Shown one piece after another: positions 1 through 8,136 of a stretch of DNA of 37,761 nt. The translations under genes and the position numbers were made by a program. Numbering within the stretch: the stretch's first letter is position 1; each line of letters opens with the position of its first letter. The stretch comes from an uncultured Pseudomonadota bacterium (lineage in GTDB: Bacteria > Pseudomonadota > Gammaproteobacteria > Burkholderiales > Eutrophovitaceae), in contig CALJLA010000200.1 in NCBI GenBank assembly GCA_937983055.1, forward strand, positions 1-37,761, written 5' to 3'. Below the pieces are notes generated by a model, which saw only the letters and a list, made by a program, of their open reading frames with translations, was not told the DNA's origin and searched no databases.

Positions 1-318
1 GAGGAGGTGATCGTCCATCGCAAAGGGGCCACGCCCGCCGCCCGCGGCGAACTGCCGGAAGGCCTCCCGGGGCCGCTCGCCGCGCTCTGGCACGAGGCGC
101 GCGGCGAATGGGCGCGCGCCCACGAAATCGTGCAGGACGACACCGGCACCCCGGCCGCCTGGGTGCACGCCTACCTGCACCGGCGCGAAGGCGATCTCGC
201 GAATGCCGGCTACTGGTACCGCCGCGCCAAACGCCCCGCGCCGTCGGAAACGATGACCCTGGAAGACGAGTGGCGCACCATCGTGCTGACGTTTCTCGAA
301 GGCGAGGTGGACGACTGA
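1..318 (+). CDS. Small TPR-like conserved hypothetical protein, probably 5'-truncated
   Basis: The frame is open to the left edge, so the true start may lie outside the window. A GTG at 7 could initiate, but the only purine-rich stretch (gaggag) touches it, which is too close for a ribosome site. The body, with WHEARGEWARAHEIVQ, AAWVHAYLHRREGDLANAGYWYRRA and a C-terminal EEW-like segment, resembles a roughly 90-residue conserved proteobacterial family with TPR-like helical pairs. I know of no assigned function. The first visible residues, VIVHRKGATPAARGEL, look instead like the HRKGAT motif region of the RNA ligase RtcB and do not belong to the rest of the protein. This may be a fusion, a deletion scar or chance similarity. 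Confidence 0.6.
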   Translation, partial: EEVIVHRKGATPAARGELPEGLPGPLAALWHEARGEWARAHEIVQDDTGTPAAWVHAYLHRREGDLANAGYWYRRAKRPAPSETMTLEDEWRTIVLTFLEGEVDD

Positions 319-330
319 AGAGCTGATTTC

Positions 331-600
331 ACCACAGAGACACAGAGGCACAGAGGAAAGTCAAACCAGGAATATCGAGAGTATTACTGCGAAGGGAAGC
401 CTGTGAATTTGGTGCTCTTCGCGATTCTTGGTGCTGATCTGCGATTGCTGCTACAGCTGTGCAATTTCGTCGCTGGCGGTCGTTTAGTGGGGCAGCAAGA
501 GCTAACCCGAAAGTGTCGCCTCGTGTGGTGTTTTTCCCCGGCACATGCGATTCAGCGTCGTTCGGCTGCGCTTCTCTCTGTGCCTCTGTGTCTCTGTGGT
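331..600. repeat. 270-bp MITE-like element with 25-bp terminal inverted repeats
   Basis: The two ends are a perfect 25-bp inverted repeat. The left arm 331-355 begins ACCACAGAGACACAGAGGC and the right arm 576-600 ends CTCTGTGTCTCTGTGGT. The interior is less GC-rich than the flanks and carries no convincing gene; the reading frames across it translate into low-complexity peptides. Sequences like CACAGAGACACAGAG are a familiar dispersed intergenic repeat in environmental bacteria, often mis-annotated as short hypothetical ORFs. The element fills most of the gap between the upstream small gene and the dehydratase. There is no transposase. The remaining gap sequence (601-705) should hold the dehydratase promoter, which I could not pin down. 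Confidence 0.7.
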
Positions 601-705
601 CAGGCGTTCGTTTTTCTTGCGCCGCGGGTAGAATTCCTGTTCGCAACCCCATAACCAGATACGCCCGCACCGGCCGGTGACCGGCGTTCCGAGGAGACCC
701 CCATC

Positions 706-2514
706 ATGGCCAGCAAGACCGTCAAGAAAGACCCCTCCAGACTGCGTTCGCGGCAGTGGTTCGACAACCCCGGCAACCCCGGCATGACTGCCCTGTACCT
801 GGAGCGGTACATGAACTGGGGCCTGAAGCGCGAGGAACTGCAGGCCGGCAAGCCGATCATCGGCATCGCCCAGTCCGGTTCCGATCTGTCGCCCTGCAAC
901 CGCCACCACCTGGAGCTGGCGCAGCGGGTACGAGAAGGCATCCGCGAGGCCGGCGGCATCGCTTTCGAGTTTCCGGTGCATCCCATCCAGGAAACCGGCA
1001 AGCGGCCGAGCGCGACGCTGGATCGCAACCTGTGCTACCTCGGGCTGGTCGAGCTGCTGTACGGCTATTTCATCGACGGCGTGGTGCTCACCACCGGCTG
1101 CGACAAGACCACGCCCGCGCAGATCATGGCGGCGGCGACGGTGGATATTCCCGCCATCGTGCTCTCCGGCGGGCCGATGCTGAACGGCTGGTTCCGCGGC
1201 GAGCGCACCGGCTCCGGCACCATCGTGTGGAAGGCGCGCCAGCTGCTCGCCTCCGGCGAGATCGGCTACGAGGAATACATCGAACTGATCGCCTCGTCGG
1301 CGCCGTCGGCCGGCCACTGCAACACCATGGGCACCGCCAGCACCATTAACTCGCTGGCCGAGGCGCTGGGCATGTCGCTGCCCGGCAGCGCCGCGATTCC
1401 GGCGCCGCACAAGGACCGGCGGGTGAACGCCTACGAAACCGGCAAGCGAATCGTCGAGATGGTGTGGGAAGACCTGCGCCCGTCGAAGATTCTCACCCGC
1501 GATGCGTTCGAGAACGCGATCGTGGTCAACTCCGCCATCGGCGGCTCGACCAACGCGCCGATCCACTTGAACGCCATCGCCAAGCATATCGGCGTCAAGC
1601 TCAACAACGACGACTGGGAAAAGATCGGCTACGACATCCCGCTGCTGGTGAACCTGCAGCCGGCCGGCGAATACCTCGGCGAGGAATACCATCGCGCCGG
1701 CGGCGTGCCGGCGGTGGTGAGCGAGCTGATCAAGGCCGGCAAGATCAACAAGACCGCGCTCACGGTGAACGGCAAGACGCTGTACGACAACTGCAAGAAA
1801 GCCAAGGTCGAAGACCCGAAAGTCATCTGGCCGTACAAGAAGCCGATGAAGGACAAGGCCGGGTTCCTGAATCTCAGGGGCAACCTGTTCGACAGCGCCA
1901 TCATGAAGACCAGCGTCATTTCCGACCACTTCAAGAAGCGCTATCTCTCCAACCCGAAAGACCCCAACGCCTGGGAAGGCCGTGCCATCGTGTTCGAAGG
2001 CCCGGAGGACTACCACCACCGCATCGACGATCCGAAGCTCAAGATCGACGAGGACTGCATGCTGTTCGTGCGCGGCGCCGGCCCGATCGGCTACCCCGGC
2101 GCGGCGGAAGTCGTGAACATGCAGCCGCCGGGCGAAGCCATCAAGAAAGGAATCACCGAGCTGCCCTGCATCGGCGACGGAAGACAGTCCGGCACCTCCG
2201 GCTCGCCGTCGATTCTCAACGCCTCGCCCGAAGCCGCTACCGGCGGGGGGCTTGCGCTGCTGAAAACCGGCGACCGCGTGCGCATCGACCTCAACAAGCG
2301 CACGGCGAACATCCTTATCAGCAAGGACGAGCTGGAAAAGCGCCGCAGCGCGCTGGAAAAGGCCGGCGGCTACAAGATCCCCGAAAGCCAGACGCCCTGG
2401 CAGGACATCCAGCGCGGCATCGTCGGCGAGCTGTCCGAAGGCATGGTGCTCAAGCCCGCGGTCAAGTACCAGAAGATCGACAAGACCAAGGGCGTGCCGA
2501 GGGATAATCACTGA
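706..2514 (+). CDS. IlvD/Edd family dehydratase, probably a sugar-acid (pentonate-type) dehydratase
   Basis: The 602-residue protein belongs to the dihydroxy-acid/phosphogluconate dehydratase family, which uses an iron-sulfur cluster and Mg2+ to remove water from 2,3-dihydroxy acids. Three cluster cysteines are visible: Cys64 (SPCN), Cys132 (TTGCDKTTPA) and Cys205 (GHCNTMGTAST). That pattern suggests a [2Fe-2S] enzyme. The C-terminal domain has PGAAEV and a GDGRQSGTSGSPSILNASPEAATGG-type segment. Length and sequence style (PGNPGMTALYLERYMNWG) fit arabonate/xylonate dehydratases better than biosynthetic IlvD (about 560 residues), but substrate cannot be fixed from sequence. The start is well supported by GAGGAG at 691-696, nine bases before ATG. 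It appears to be a single-gene unit; a hairpin follows it. Confidence 0.9.
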   Translation: MASKTVKKDPSRLRSRQWFDNPGNPGMTALYLERYMNWGLKREELQAGKPIIGIAQSGSDLSPCNRHHLELAQRVREGIREAGGIAFEFPVHPIQETGKRPSATLDRNLCYLGLVELLYGYFIDGVVLTTGCDKTTPAQIMAAATVDIPAIVLSGGPMLNGWFRGERTGSGTIVWKARQLLASGEIGYEEYIELIASSAPSAGHCNTMGTASTINSLAEALGMSLPGSAAIPAPHKDRRVNAYETGKRIVEMVWEDLRPSKILTRDAFENAIVVNSAIGGSTNAPIHLNAIAKHIGVKLNNDDWEKIGYDIPLLVNLQPAGEYLGEEYHRAGGVPAVVSELIKAGKINKTALTVNGKTLYDNCKKAKVEDPKVIWPYKKPMKDKAGFLNLRGNLFDSAIMKTSVISDHFKKRYLSNPKDPNAWEGRAIVFEGPEDYHHRIDDPKLKIDEDCMLFVRGAGPIGYPGAAEVVNMQPPGEAIKKGITELPCIGDGRQSGTSGSPSILNASPEAATGGGLALLKTGDRVRIDLNKRTANILISKDELEKRRSALEKAGGYKIPESQTPWQDIQRGIVGELSEGMVLKPAVKYQKIDKTKGVPRDNH

Positions 2515-2543
2515 GGACTGAGGGCTTGAACTGACCACGTGAC

Positions 2544-2574
2544 CGAGCGGTGCGGCATCTATGCGTACCGCTCG
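2544..2574. terminator. Hairpin after the dehydratase gene
   Basis: CGAGCGGTGCG (2544-2554) pairs with CGTACCGCTCG (2564-2574) with one mismatch, around a 9-base loop. It lies 30 bases after the dehydratase stop codon. There is no T-run, so it is not a classical intrinsic terminator; it may act with Rho or protect the 3' end. The rest of the 303-base gap (2515-2817) holds an 11-bp tandem duplication of cgctcgctcaa at 2569-2590, overlapping the right arm, and no gene I can support. Confidence 0.4.
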
Positions 2575-2817
2575 CTCAACGCTCGCTCAACCGCCTGATC
2601 ACGACACTGAACGAGGTGTTGCGCGGCTGGTCCGCGAGCCTGACAAGTAATGAACCACGAAGTTGGGCGGCGCGTCCGCTCATGGGAGAAATAAGCGGGA
2701 CCGAGGAAGCGCGTCCGCAATGCTTTTGTCAGCCTCAGTGACGCGCTTCTGAGGCAACCGGACTACGAGTCTGTGGAGCTGTAGCGTGGTCCAACCCGAC
2801 AGAGGGGGCTCAAGCAC

Positions 2818-5016
2818 ATGCCAGCGGTACCCTCGGTTCGCGTTTACTGCCTCGGGCACTTCCGTATCGAGTGGCGGGACGGCGCCGAGCCTGCTGATCC
2901 TGCGCAGTTCAAGCCGCTTGCCCTGCTTAAACTGCTGATTGCACACGGTGCCCGGCATGTTCCGCAGGACCGCATTCTTGATTCCCTGTGGCCCGAGTCT
3001 GAGGGCGATGCGGCGCAGACTGCGTTCAACAGCACCCTTTACCGCCTTCGGCGCCTTCTCGGTCAGCACGCCGTCGTTTTGCGCAATCGTCAACTGAGCC
3101 TCGATCCCGAGCACATATGGTGGGACGTTCTCGATCTCGAATCTGTCCTCGGGGAGCTCGATGGAAATGACCGAGGAAGCAGCGTCGACCTTGCGGAACG
3201 ACTGTTTGCTTTGTATCGCGGGCCACTCTTCGATGGGGAATTTGAGCCGTCCGAGATCATTCACGCGCGGGAGCGACTGCATGCCCGATTTCTACGCGCG
3301 GTACGCGCGCTCTGTAGTCAGGCTGAGCAAGCAGGACGGATTGACACGGTTATCGAGCTCTACAAGAAGGCGCTCGAGATAGATCCCGCTGCAGAGGAAT
3401 TCGGCCAGCACCTCATGGGCGCGTTGGGCAAGATGGGCAGTACGTCTGAAGCCTTGACTGTGTACCAAAGGCTTCAGCGCACGCTCTATGCGCAAGGTCG
3501 AGGGGTCTCCGCGCTAACCGACGCGAAACGAGCGGAAATCGAGCGACTAGCCAACACCCAACCCGACGTGCACCTGGGTAAAGTCCTCAGCTCTGTTGCC
3601 ATGGCCACGCGTACGCCAGTAGCTTCAGCGAGTCTGAACCAATCGCAGCCGGCGGCGATGACGATACGAGGGCGGGGACCGGCGGATGGCAGTCGCAACC
3701 AGGATCTCAGGGCCTGGTTCGCGGCCGGCGCAGCGATGATCGCCTTCACGTTGGTCGTACTGGGCGTTTTGCGGTGGGGAGATGCGGGCAATCCGCAGAT
3801 TGAAACGTCGCTCATCTCCGCGATCGAGTTGCCCACGGAACCCTCAGTGGTGGTTTTGCCCTTCACAAACATAACTGGCGAGGCAGAGTATGGTCACTTC
3901 GCCGATGGTCTCACCGATACACTAATCACCGACCTTTCGCGGCTGCACAAGATTCTGGTGATCGCGCGCAACTCAGCCTTTTCCTATAAAGGGCGCGCGA
4001 TCGATGTCAGGCAGGTTGGCAAAGAGCTGGGTGTCCGACATGTATTGGAGGGTAGCGTACAGGCTTCGGAGAACCGAATTCGCATTAACGTCCAGCTCAC
4101 CGAGGCAGCGACGGGCGCCCACGTGTGGGCCGAGCGATACGACCGCCCGCTCGCTGACATTTTTCTGATTCAGGACGATATCGCGAGCCGCGTCGTCGAG
4201 GAACTCGATGTCGTACTCGTTACCGGCGAGCAGGCGCGTCAATGGCGGCGAATGACGAGGAACCCGGCTGCTTACTCCGAAGTGCTGGCGGGTCGTGCAA
4301 TCCAGGGTGTCAACCACACCTTAGAAGGAATGATGAGATCGCGTGCCCATTTTCGCCGCGCGATCGAGCTGGATCCGGACTTCGCGCTTCCCTATGCCTA
4401 CTTGGTGTCGGTTTACCAGCACCTGACCGATAACGGCTACGACGCGGAACCCGATGTGTCTTATGAAACTGCGCTCAGATTCGCGGAACACGCGATCAGG
4501 TTGAATCCGGAACTACCCATCGCGAGAGCTTACCGCGGCGCGGTCTTGCAGCAATTACAGCGGTATGAAGAGGCTCTGCGCGAATACAGGCTCGCGGTAC
4601 AGTACGGTCCGAACGCGGCGGAGAGCCTGATGCTAAGCGCCTGGGGGATTGCCGCCGTAGGTGACGCTGCCGAAGCACTCCAGATTGCGCTGCGGGCGAT
4701 GCGACTCGATCCAATCCGACCGGGCTGGTATTGGGGCGGCCTGGCGGACACGTATTTGAGGCTCGAGCGATGGGAGGAGTCGATTCCAAACTTCGAGCGA
4801 TGCCTGAAAGAGTCGGTAGAACTGATCTGGTGCAGGGCGGGACTGACGGTCGCGTACGTGCGCGCCGGGAGACCGCTTGATGCGCGGCGCTCCGCACAGG
4901 AGTGGCAGCGGATAGACCCCAAGGCAAGGGCAGCGGACAACTTCTACCTACTTGCCTGGAGCGATCCTGCCTTCAGAACCGTGCTTGCCCAGTCGCTTGT
5001 CGAAGCCGGGCTATAG
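2818..5016 (+). CDS. Membrane-anchored transcriptional regulator: BTAD (SARP-like) + TM + FlgO/TolB-N-like domain + TPRs
   Basis: This 732-residue protein starts at ATG 2818, with agaggggg nine bases upstream. Residues ~1-100 form a winged-helix DNA-binding domain (VYCLGHFRI, LLKLLIAHG, RILDSLWP, STLYRLRRLLG) and ~105-245 the bacterial transcriptional activator domain. One transmembrane helix lies at ~299-320 (WFAAGAAMIAFTLVVLGVL). Residues ~341-465 (VVVLPFTNITGE, FADGLTDTLITDLS, VRHVLEGSVQ, GAHVWAERYDR) form the FlgO/TolB-N-like domain common in CadC-type regulators and class III adenylyl cyclases. TPR-type repeats fill ~500-730. The arrangement predicts cytoplasmic DNA binding and a periplasmic C-terminus, hence one-component transmembrane signalling. 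It is visibly less GC-rich than its neighbours, suggesting acquisition. The target genes are unknown. Confidence 0.85.
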   Translation: MPAVPSVRVYCLGHFRIEWRDGAEPADPAQFKPLALLKLLIAHGARHVPQDRILDSLWPESEGDAAQTAFNSTLYRLRRLLGQHAVVLRNRQLSLDPEHIWWDVLDLESVLGELDGNDRGSSVDLAERLFALYRGPLFDGEFEPSEIIHARERLHARFLRAVRALCSQAEQAGRIDTVIELYKKALEIDPAAEEFGQHLMGALGKMGSTSEALTVYQRLQRTLYAQGRGVSALTDAKRAEIERLANTQPDVHLGKVLSSVAMATRTPVASASLNQSQPAAMTIRGRGPADGSRNQDLRAWFAAGAAMIAFTLVVLGVLRWGDAGNPQIETSLISAIELPTEPSVVVLPFTNITGEAEYGHFADGLTDTLITDLSRLHKILVIARNSAFSYKGRAIDVRQVGKELGVRHVLEGSVQASENRIRINVQLTEAATGAHVWAERYDRPLADIFLIQDDIASRVVEELDVVLVTGEQARQWRRMTRNPAAYSEVLAGRAIQGVNHTLEGMMRSRAHFRRAIELDPDFALPYAYLVSVYQHLTDNGYDAEPDVSYETALRFAEHAIRLNPELPIARAYRGAVLQQLQRYEEALREYRLAVQYGPNAAESLMLSAWGIAAVGDAAEALQIALRAMRLDPIRPGWYWGGLADTYLRLERWEESIPNFERCLKESVELIWCRAGLTVAYVRAGRPLDARRSAQEWQRIDPKARAADNFYLLAWSDPAFRTVLAQSLVEAGL

Positions 5017-5119
5017 CGCAGACTTCGTCCTGTATCTCGGCTCGGTAGTTGCTTCGGTTGAGCGCGGCCGGCGAGTACGACGGTCAGATGCGGCATCGCC
5101 ATCGTTTGTCCCACATGAC

Positions 5120-5851
5120 TCACGGCTTCTTCACCGGCGTCGTGAAGGACCAGGCGCCATTTTCCCACTCTACGGCATAAGCAATGGGTTTCTTCCCGGG
5201 TTGCACGGCGCTTATGCGGGCGTCAGCAGAGGCGTTTATCTTTACGCTTGCCACCTCCACCTCGCGCCAACAATAGCTGGCGGGGATGCGGTTCACTAGG
5301 ATGTCCCCCGACGCTGTTTTGCCTGACCAGAGATCCAGCGCGTTGTGCATCTCGCAGTCGTTGGACTTGCGCCGGATGCGTACCTCGATGAAGTCGATCC
5401 CGTTCGCCGAGCCCGTCCAGACCCACTCGTTTTCCCTCGTTTCCACGCGTGCAGAGCCGGCTTTCGCCGGATAGGCATAGTGAGTCCTGAGCGCGGCGGC
5501 TACCTGTTCCGAGGGGCCGTAGTACCCGAGAAGCATCCATCGGCCCTTGCGGCCGTCGGGCATGTCGATCCCCTCCACATCCACGAAAACATTGAAGGCC
5601 GAGTAGGGGGCGAGTCCGTATCCTCCCGGGCTGACATAGAGTTCGAATCCGCCGGTCATCTCCTTTACCGGCTCGATGCCCTTGGGTAACAGACGCCGCA
5701 CGACCTTCTCGTCCAGTGCATAACCGACCTCGATCCCATGGGTCCCGGTCATCAGCCACGGGGGTGAGGGAACTTCCTGTGCGTTGGCGGCAAACGCGAA
5801 AGTCAATGCCGCAAGAACGGCTGGTGAAAGGCTGCTTGCGATACTTTTCAT
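5120..5851 (-). CDS. Exported acetoacetate-decarboxylase-like (ADC fold) protein
   Basis: The 243-residue protein starts at ATG 5851, chosen because GGAGGAG lies just upstream and because it opens a clean signal peptide (MKSIASSLSPAVLAALTFAFAANAQE). The mature part resembles the acetoacetate decarboxylase superfamily: a start like GIEVGYALDEKVVRRLLPKGIEP, an APYSAFNVFVDVEG strand, then HYAYPAKAGSARVE where decarboxylases have a GYPKKLA segment with the Schiff-base lysine. Only one lysine of that pair is present, so activity may differ or be lost. Family members elsewhere include cyclases and hydrolyases as well as decarboxylases. The gene is convergent with the BTAD regulator and divergent from the next membrane protein, so it is probably monocistronic. 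The family call is moderately sure and the function unknown. Confidence 0.6.
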   Translation of the reverse strand: MKSIASSLSPAVLAALTFAFAANAQEVPSPPWLMTGTHGIEVGYALDEKVVRRLLPKGIEPVKEMTGGFELYVSPGGYGLAPYSAFNVFVDVEGIDMPDGRKGRWMLLGYYGPSEQVAAALRTHYAYPAKAGSARVETRENEWVWTGSANGIDFIEVRIRRKSNDCEMHNALDLWSGKTASGDILVNRIPASYCWREVEVASVKINASADARISAVQPGKKPIAYAVEWENGAWSFTTPVKKP

Positions 5852-6087
5852 ATGCTCCTCCGCTCGTGGTGGTTGCGCCGGCTGGTGGCCGACACCCATC
5901 AAAAGTAGCGGGAGAAGGCATTCAGGCGACTGACGGGGCGCTGACGAGAGGCTGACAGAAGCGGTATCGCCGCGGCAAAAGGCAGCCGCCCGGCGAGTTG
6001 ATCTGGCAGGGCGCCATCGGCTTTCCCCAGTAACATATGGCCAGAATCTTGTGACTTGCGGTTCATTGACTGCACAATAGTCCGGCC

Positions 6088-6513
6088 ATGAGCCAATCCC
6101 GCTTCCGGACGCTTGCAATCACTGGGCTGGTCATCGTGCATGGCCTCGGCGCACTGGGCGCTCCCTTCGCCGCACTGATCCACTTCGGCCAGGTCGACGC
6201 CACACCCCACCAGGACTTTCACGTGGTGTGGGAGGCATTCAAATACTTTGCGGCCTCGATTGCCTGCGTAGCCATCACCCTCGGCCCGTTGCGCAAGGGC
6301 GAGCGCTGGGCCTGGTGGATCATGCTGGTGGCCTGTCTCGCGCTGTTTGGCGGCGTGTTCGTGGCGCACGCGCTATCCGGCGGCGGCCCCGCGATCGATC
6401 ACTGGGCTTACGGGACGTTTCTGGTCGTGTCGATTGCAGCGCTTGCAGTTCTCGCCAGGGTGCCCAACAAGGCGACGGCCGGTGCTGCGGAGCGGATTGG
6501 GTCGGGCGTTTAG
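6088..6513 (+). CDS. Small four-helix membrane protein, unknown function
   Basis: The 141-residue product has four predicted membrane segments: LAITGLVIVHGLGALGAPFAAL near the N-terminus, AFKYFAASIACVAITLG, WWIMLVACLALFGGVFVAHAL and YGTFLVVSIAALAVLARV. A short basic loop (RKGERW) separates helices 2 and 3. The C-terminus is short and alanine-rich. No catalytic or binding motif is visible. It is divergent from the ADC-like gene, with 236 bases between their starts, and is followed by a 138-base gap before the hydrolase gene. I see no strong ribosome site ahead of the ATG. I do not recognise a family. Confidence 0.65.
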   Translation: MSQSRFRTLAITGLVIVHGLGALGAPFAALIHFGQVDATPHQDFHVVWEAFKYFAASIACVAITLGPLRKGERWAWWIMLVACLALFGGVFVAHALSGGGPAIDHWAYGTFLVVSIAALAVLARVPNKATAGAAERIGSGV

Positions 6514-6651
6514 GCAAGGCGAACTGCCTGCCCGTTTTGATCCGAGACCGACTTGCATGACGGATTCCCCATCCAACTGAAACCGGAGTAGGCTGACGGC
6601 ATAGCACTTCCTGTCCACACGGCATCTTTAGATGCCTGGGGGAGGCAATCT

Positions 6652-8028
6652 ATGACGCGCTCTCCGATACAGCAGATTCCGCGGGCGTCGTTCTACGACG
6701 ATGGCGCCCATCCGTGGCACATCGAGATGGTGCCCAAGATGTGGGGCACGCCGCCGGAGCCGCACCCCGCCTGGCAGTGCGCAATCTACGTGGTACACGG
6801 CATCGGCTCGCAGACGCAGGCCGAGGTCGCGGCGGTGCTGCGCAGCGGGTTCGATGACGCCTGGGACGCGATCAACCGCAGCGCGGACGGCAGCCAACCC
6901 CTTCTGCCGCCGCCGTACGTGCACGACGGCTGGTGGGCCAATTACCCGGACGTGAAGGAAACCTTCCCCGACCACTGGACGGCGTTCGAGCCGGGACAGA
7001 AGACCTTCTTCGAGCGGCTGTGGAAGGAGCGCACGACCAACGCGCTCGGCACGGTGTTCTGGTTCATCAAGCAGCAAGTGCGGTTGCTGCACTGGCGCAC
7101 GCTGGTGCAGATGGGGCCGCTCTCCTACGTGCTCTTTCTCTTTCTGCAGATCGTCGCGCCGTTCATTCTGTTCGCGCTGTACTTTCGCGCGCCGGACCTG
7201 GTGCGCGGCTTTCTGACCGACGTGCGCATGTACGCCGAGCCGAGAGGCGTGACCGAGCGCGCCATCGTGCAGCGCATCGACGCGCGCGTCGCGGACCTGT
7301 TCATGAAGATGATCGGGCTCGACCGCGAGTTTCGTCCGCTTCGCGACGACGACTGCATCAGGGCCTCGGGCGAGCCGCTGCGGTTCGAACGGGTCATCTG
7401 GGTGGCCCACAGCCTGGGCACGGTGATCAGCTACAACGTGCTGTCCGACCTGTTTCATCGCGCCGAGCAGTTGGAGCGGACGGGCGACTCACGGCAGAAA
7501 GAGGGGGTGAAGCAGTTTCGCCGGAAGCTGCGGCGCTTCGTGACGCTGGGCAGCCCGCTCGACAAATTCTCGTTCCTGTTCGAATCGGCGGTGCGGCCCT
7601 GGCCCGCGGTGCCCAGGTCGCAACTGCTCACCGGCGGAGAGACCTTTCCCAAACGCGACGACGCCGAATGGTGGATCAATTACTACCACGTGCTCGACCC
7701 GGTGAGCGGGGCGCTGAATCACAAGACGACCACCGCCGGCCAGCGCGCGCCGCTGAATCTTCATCTGCGCAGCCTGCTCAAGATTCCCGGCGCGGCGCAT
7801 GTCGCCTACTGGCGGGATGTCGACGTGCTGCGCTACATTCTCGGCCGCACCTACGGCGTGCAGCATCTGCCCGACCCCGAGCCGGTGCGCGAGCGGCCGA
7901 TCCGGAATCGCCTGTACGCCCTGGCCGGCATTGCGATGTGGACCGTGATCATTGTGGGCGCCACCTGGGGAATCGTATTCGAGGCGATTCCCTATCTGTG
8001 GGGCAAAGCCGTGGCGTTGTTCGAGTAG
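6652..8028 (+). CDS. Membrane-associated alpha/beta-hydrolase-like protein
   Basis: The 458-residue protein has lipase/esterase features. An oxyanion-type segment, AIYVVHGIGSQ, lies near residue 47, and a nucleophile elbow, VIWVAHSLGTVISYN, has Ser254 in AHSLG, a variant of G-x-S-x-G. FVTLGSPLDKF is the strand after the elbow commonly seen in such hydrolases. Unusually, a hydrophobic helix (SYVLFLFLQIVAPFILFALYF, about residues 158-178) lies between these motifs, and a second (GIAMWTVIIVGATWGIVF) lies at the C-terminus, so the enzyme is probably membrane-bound with an inserted helix. The start is supported by gggggagg upstream of ATG. Substrate and function are unknown; a lipid or ester hydrolase is plausible. 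The acyl-CoA ligase gene is convergent downstream, but whether they cooperate is speculation. Confidence 0.65.
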   Translation: MTRSPIQQIPRASFYDDGAHPWHIEMVPKMWGTPPEPHPAWQCAIYVVHGIGSQTQAEVAAVLRSGFDDAWDAINRSADGSQPLLPPPYVHDGWWANYPDVKETFPDHWTAFEPGQKTFFERLWKERTTNALGTVFWFIKQQVRLLHWRTLVQMGPLSYVLFLFLQIVAPFILFALYFRAPDLVRGFLTDVRMYAEPRGVTERAIVQRIDARVADLFMKMIGLDREFRPLRDDDCIRASGEPLRFERVIWVAHSLGTVISYNVLSDLFHRAEQLERTGDSRQKEGVKQFRRKLRRFVTLGSPLDKFSFLFESAVRPWPAVPRSQLLTGGETFPKRDDAEWWINYYHVLDPVSGALNHKTTTAGQRAPLNLHLRSLLKIPGAAHVAYWRDVDVLRYILGRTYGVQHLPDPEPVRERPIRNRLYALAGIAMWTVIIVGATWGIVFEAIPYLWGKAVALFE

Positions 8029-8076
8029 GCGGCCCTGGCACGTTGGCGTGCCGGCTGAGCGGGCGTGCGCGGTGTT

Positions 8077-8098
8077 AGCGGCCGGCTGCGCGGCCGCT
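8077..8098. terminator. Hairpin between convergent hydrolase and acyl-CoA ligase genes
   Basis: AGCGGCCG (8077-8084) and CGGCCGCT (8091-8098) form a perfect 8-bp GC-rich stem around a 6-base loop, followed by TTATTC on the plus strand. Its position in the 108-base gap between convergent genes fits a bidirectional terminator, though there is no long T-run. Confidence 0.45.
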
Positions 8099-8136
8099 TA
8101 TTCGCCCGACAGATTGATCACAGACAACGGCAGGCA

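Noticed and set aside
329..680. Several short ORFs across 329-680 (both strands)
   Set aside because: They translate the inverted-repeat element into low-complexity peptides and have no ribosome sites.
502..2538. 678-codon open frame opposite the dehydratase gene
   Set aside because: It is the antisense shadow of a GC-rich gene; the dehydratase frame has clear catalytic cysteines and a ribosome site.
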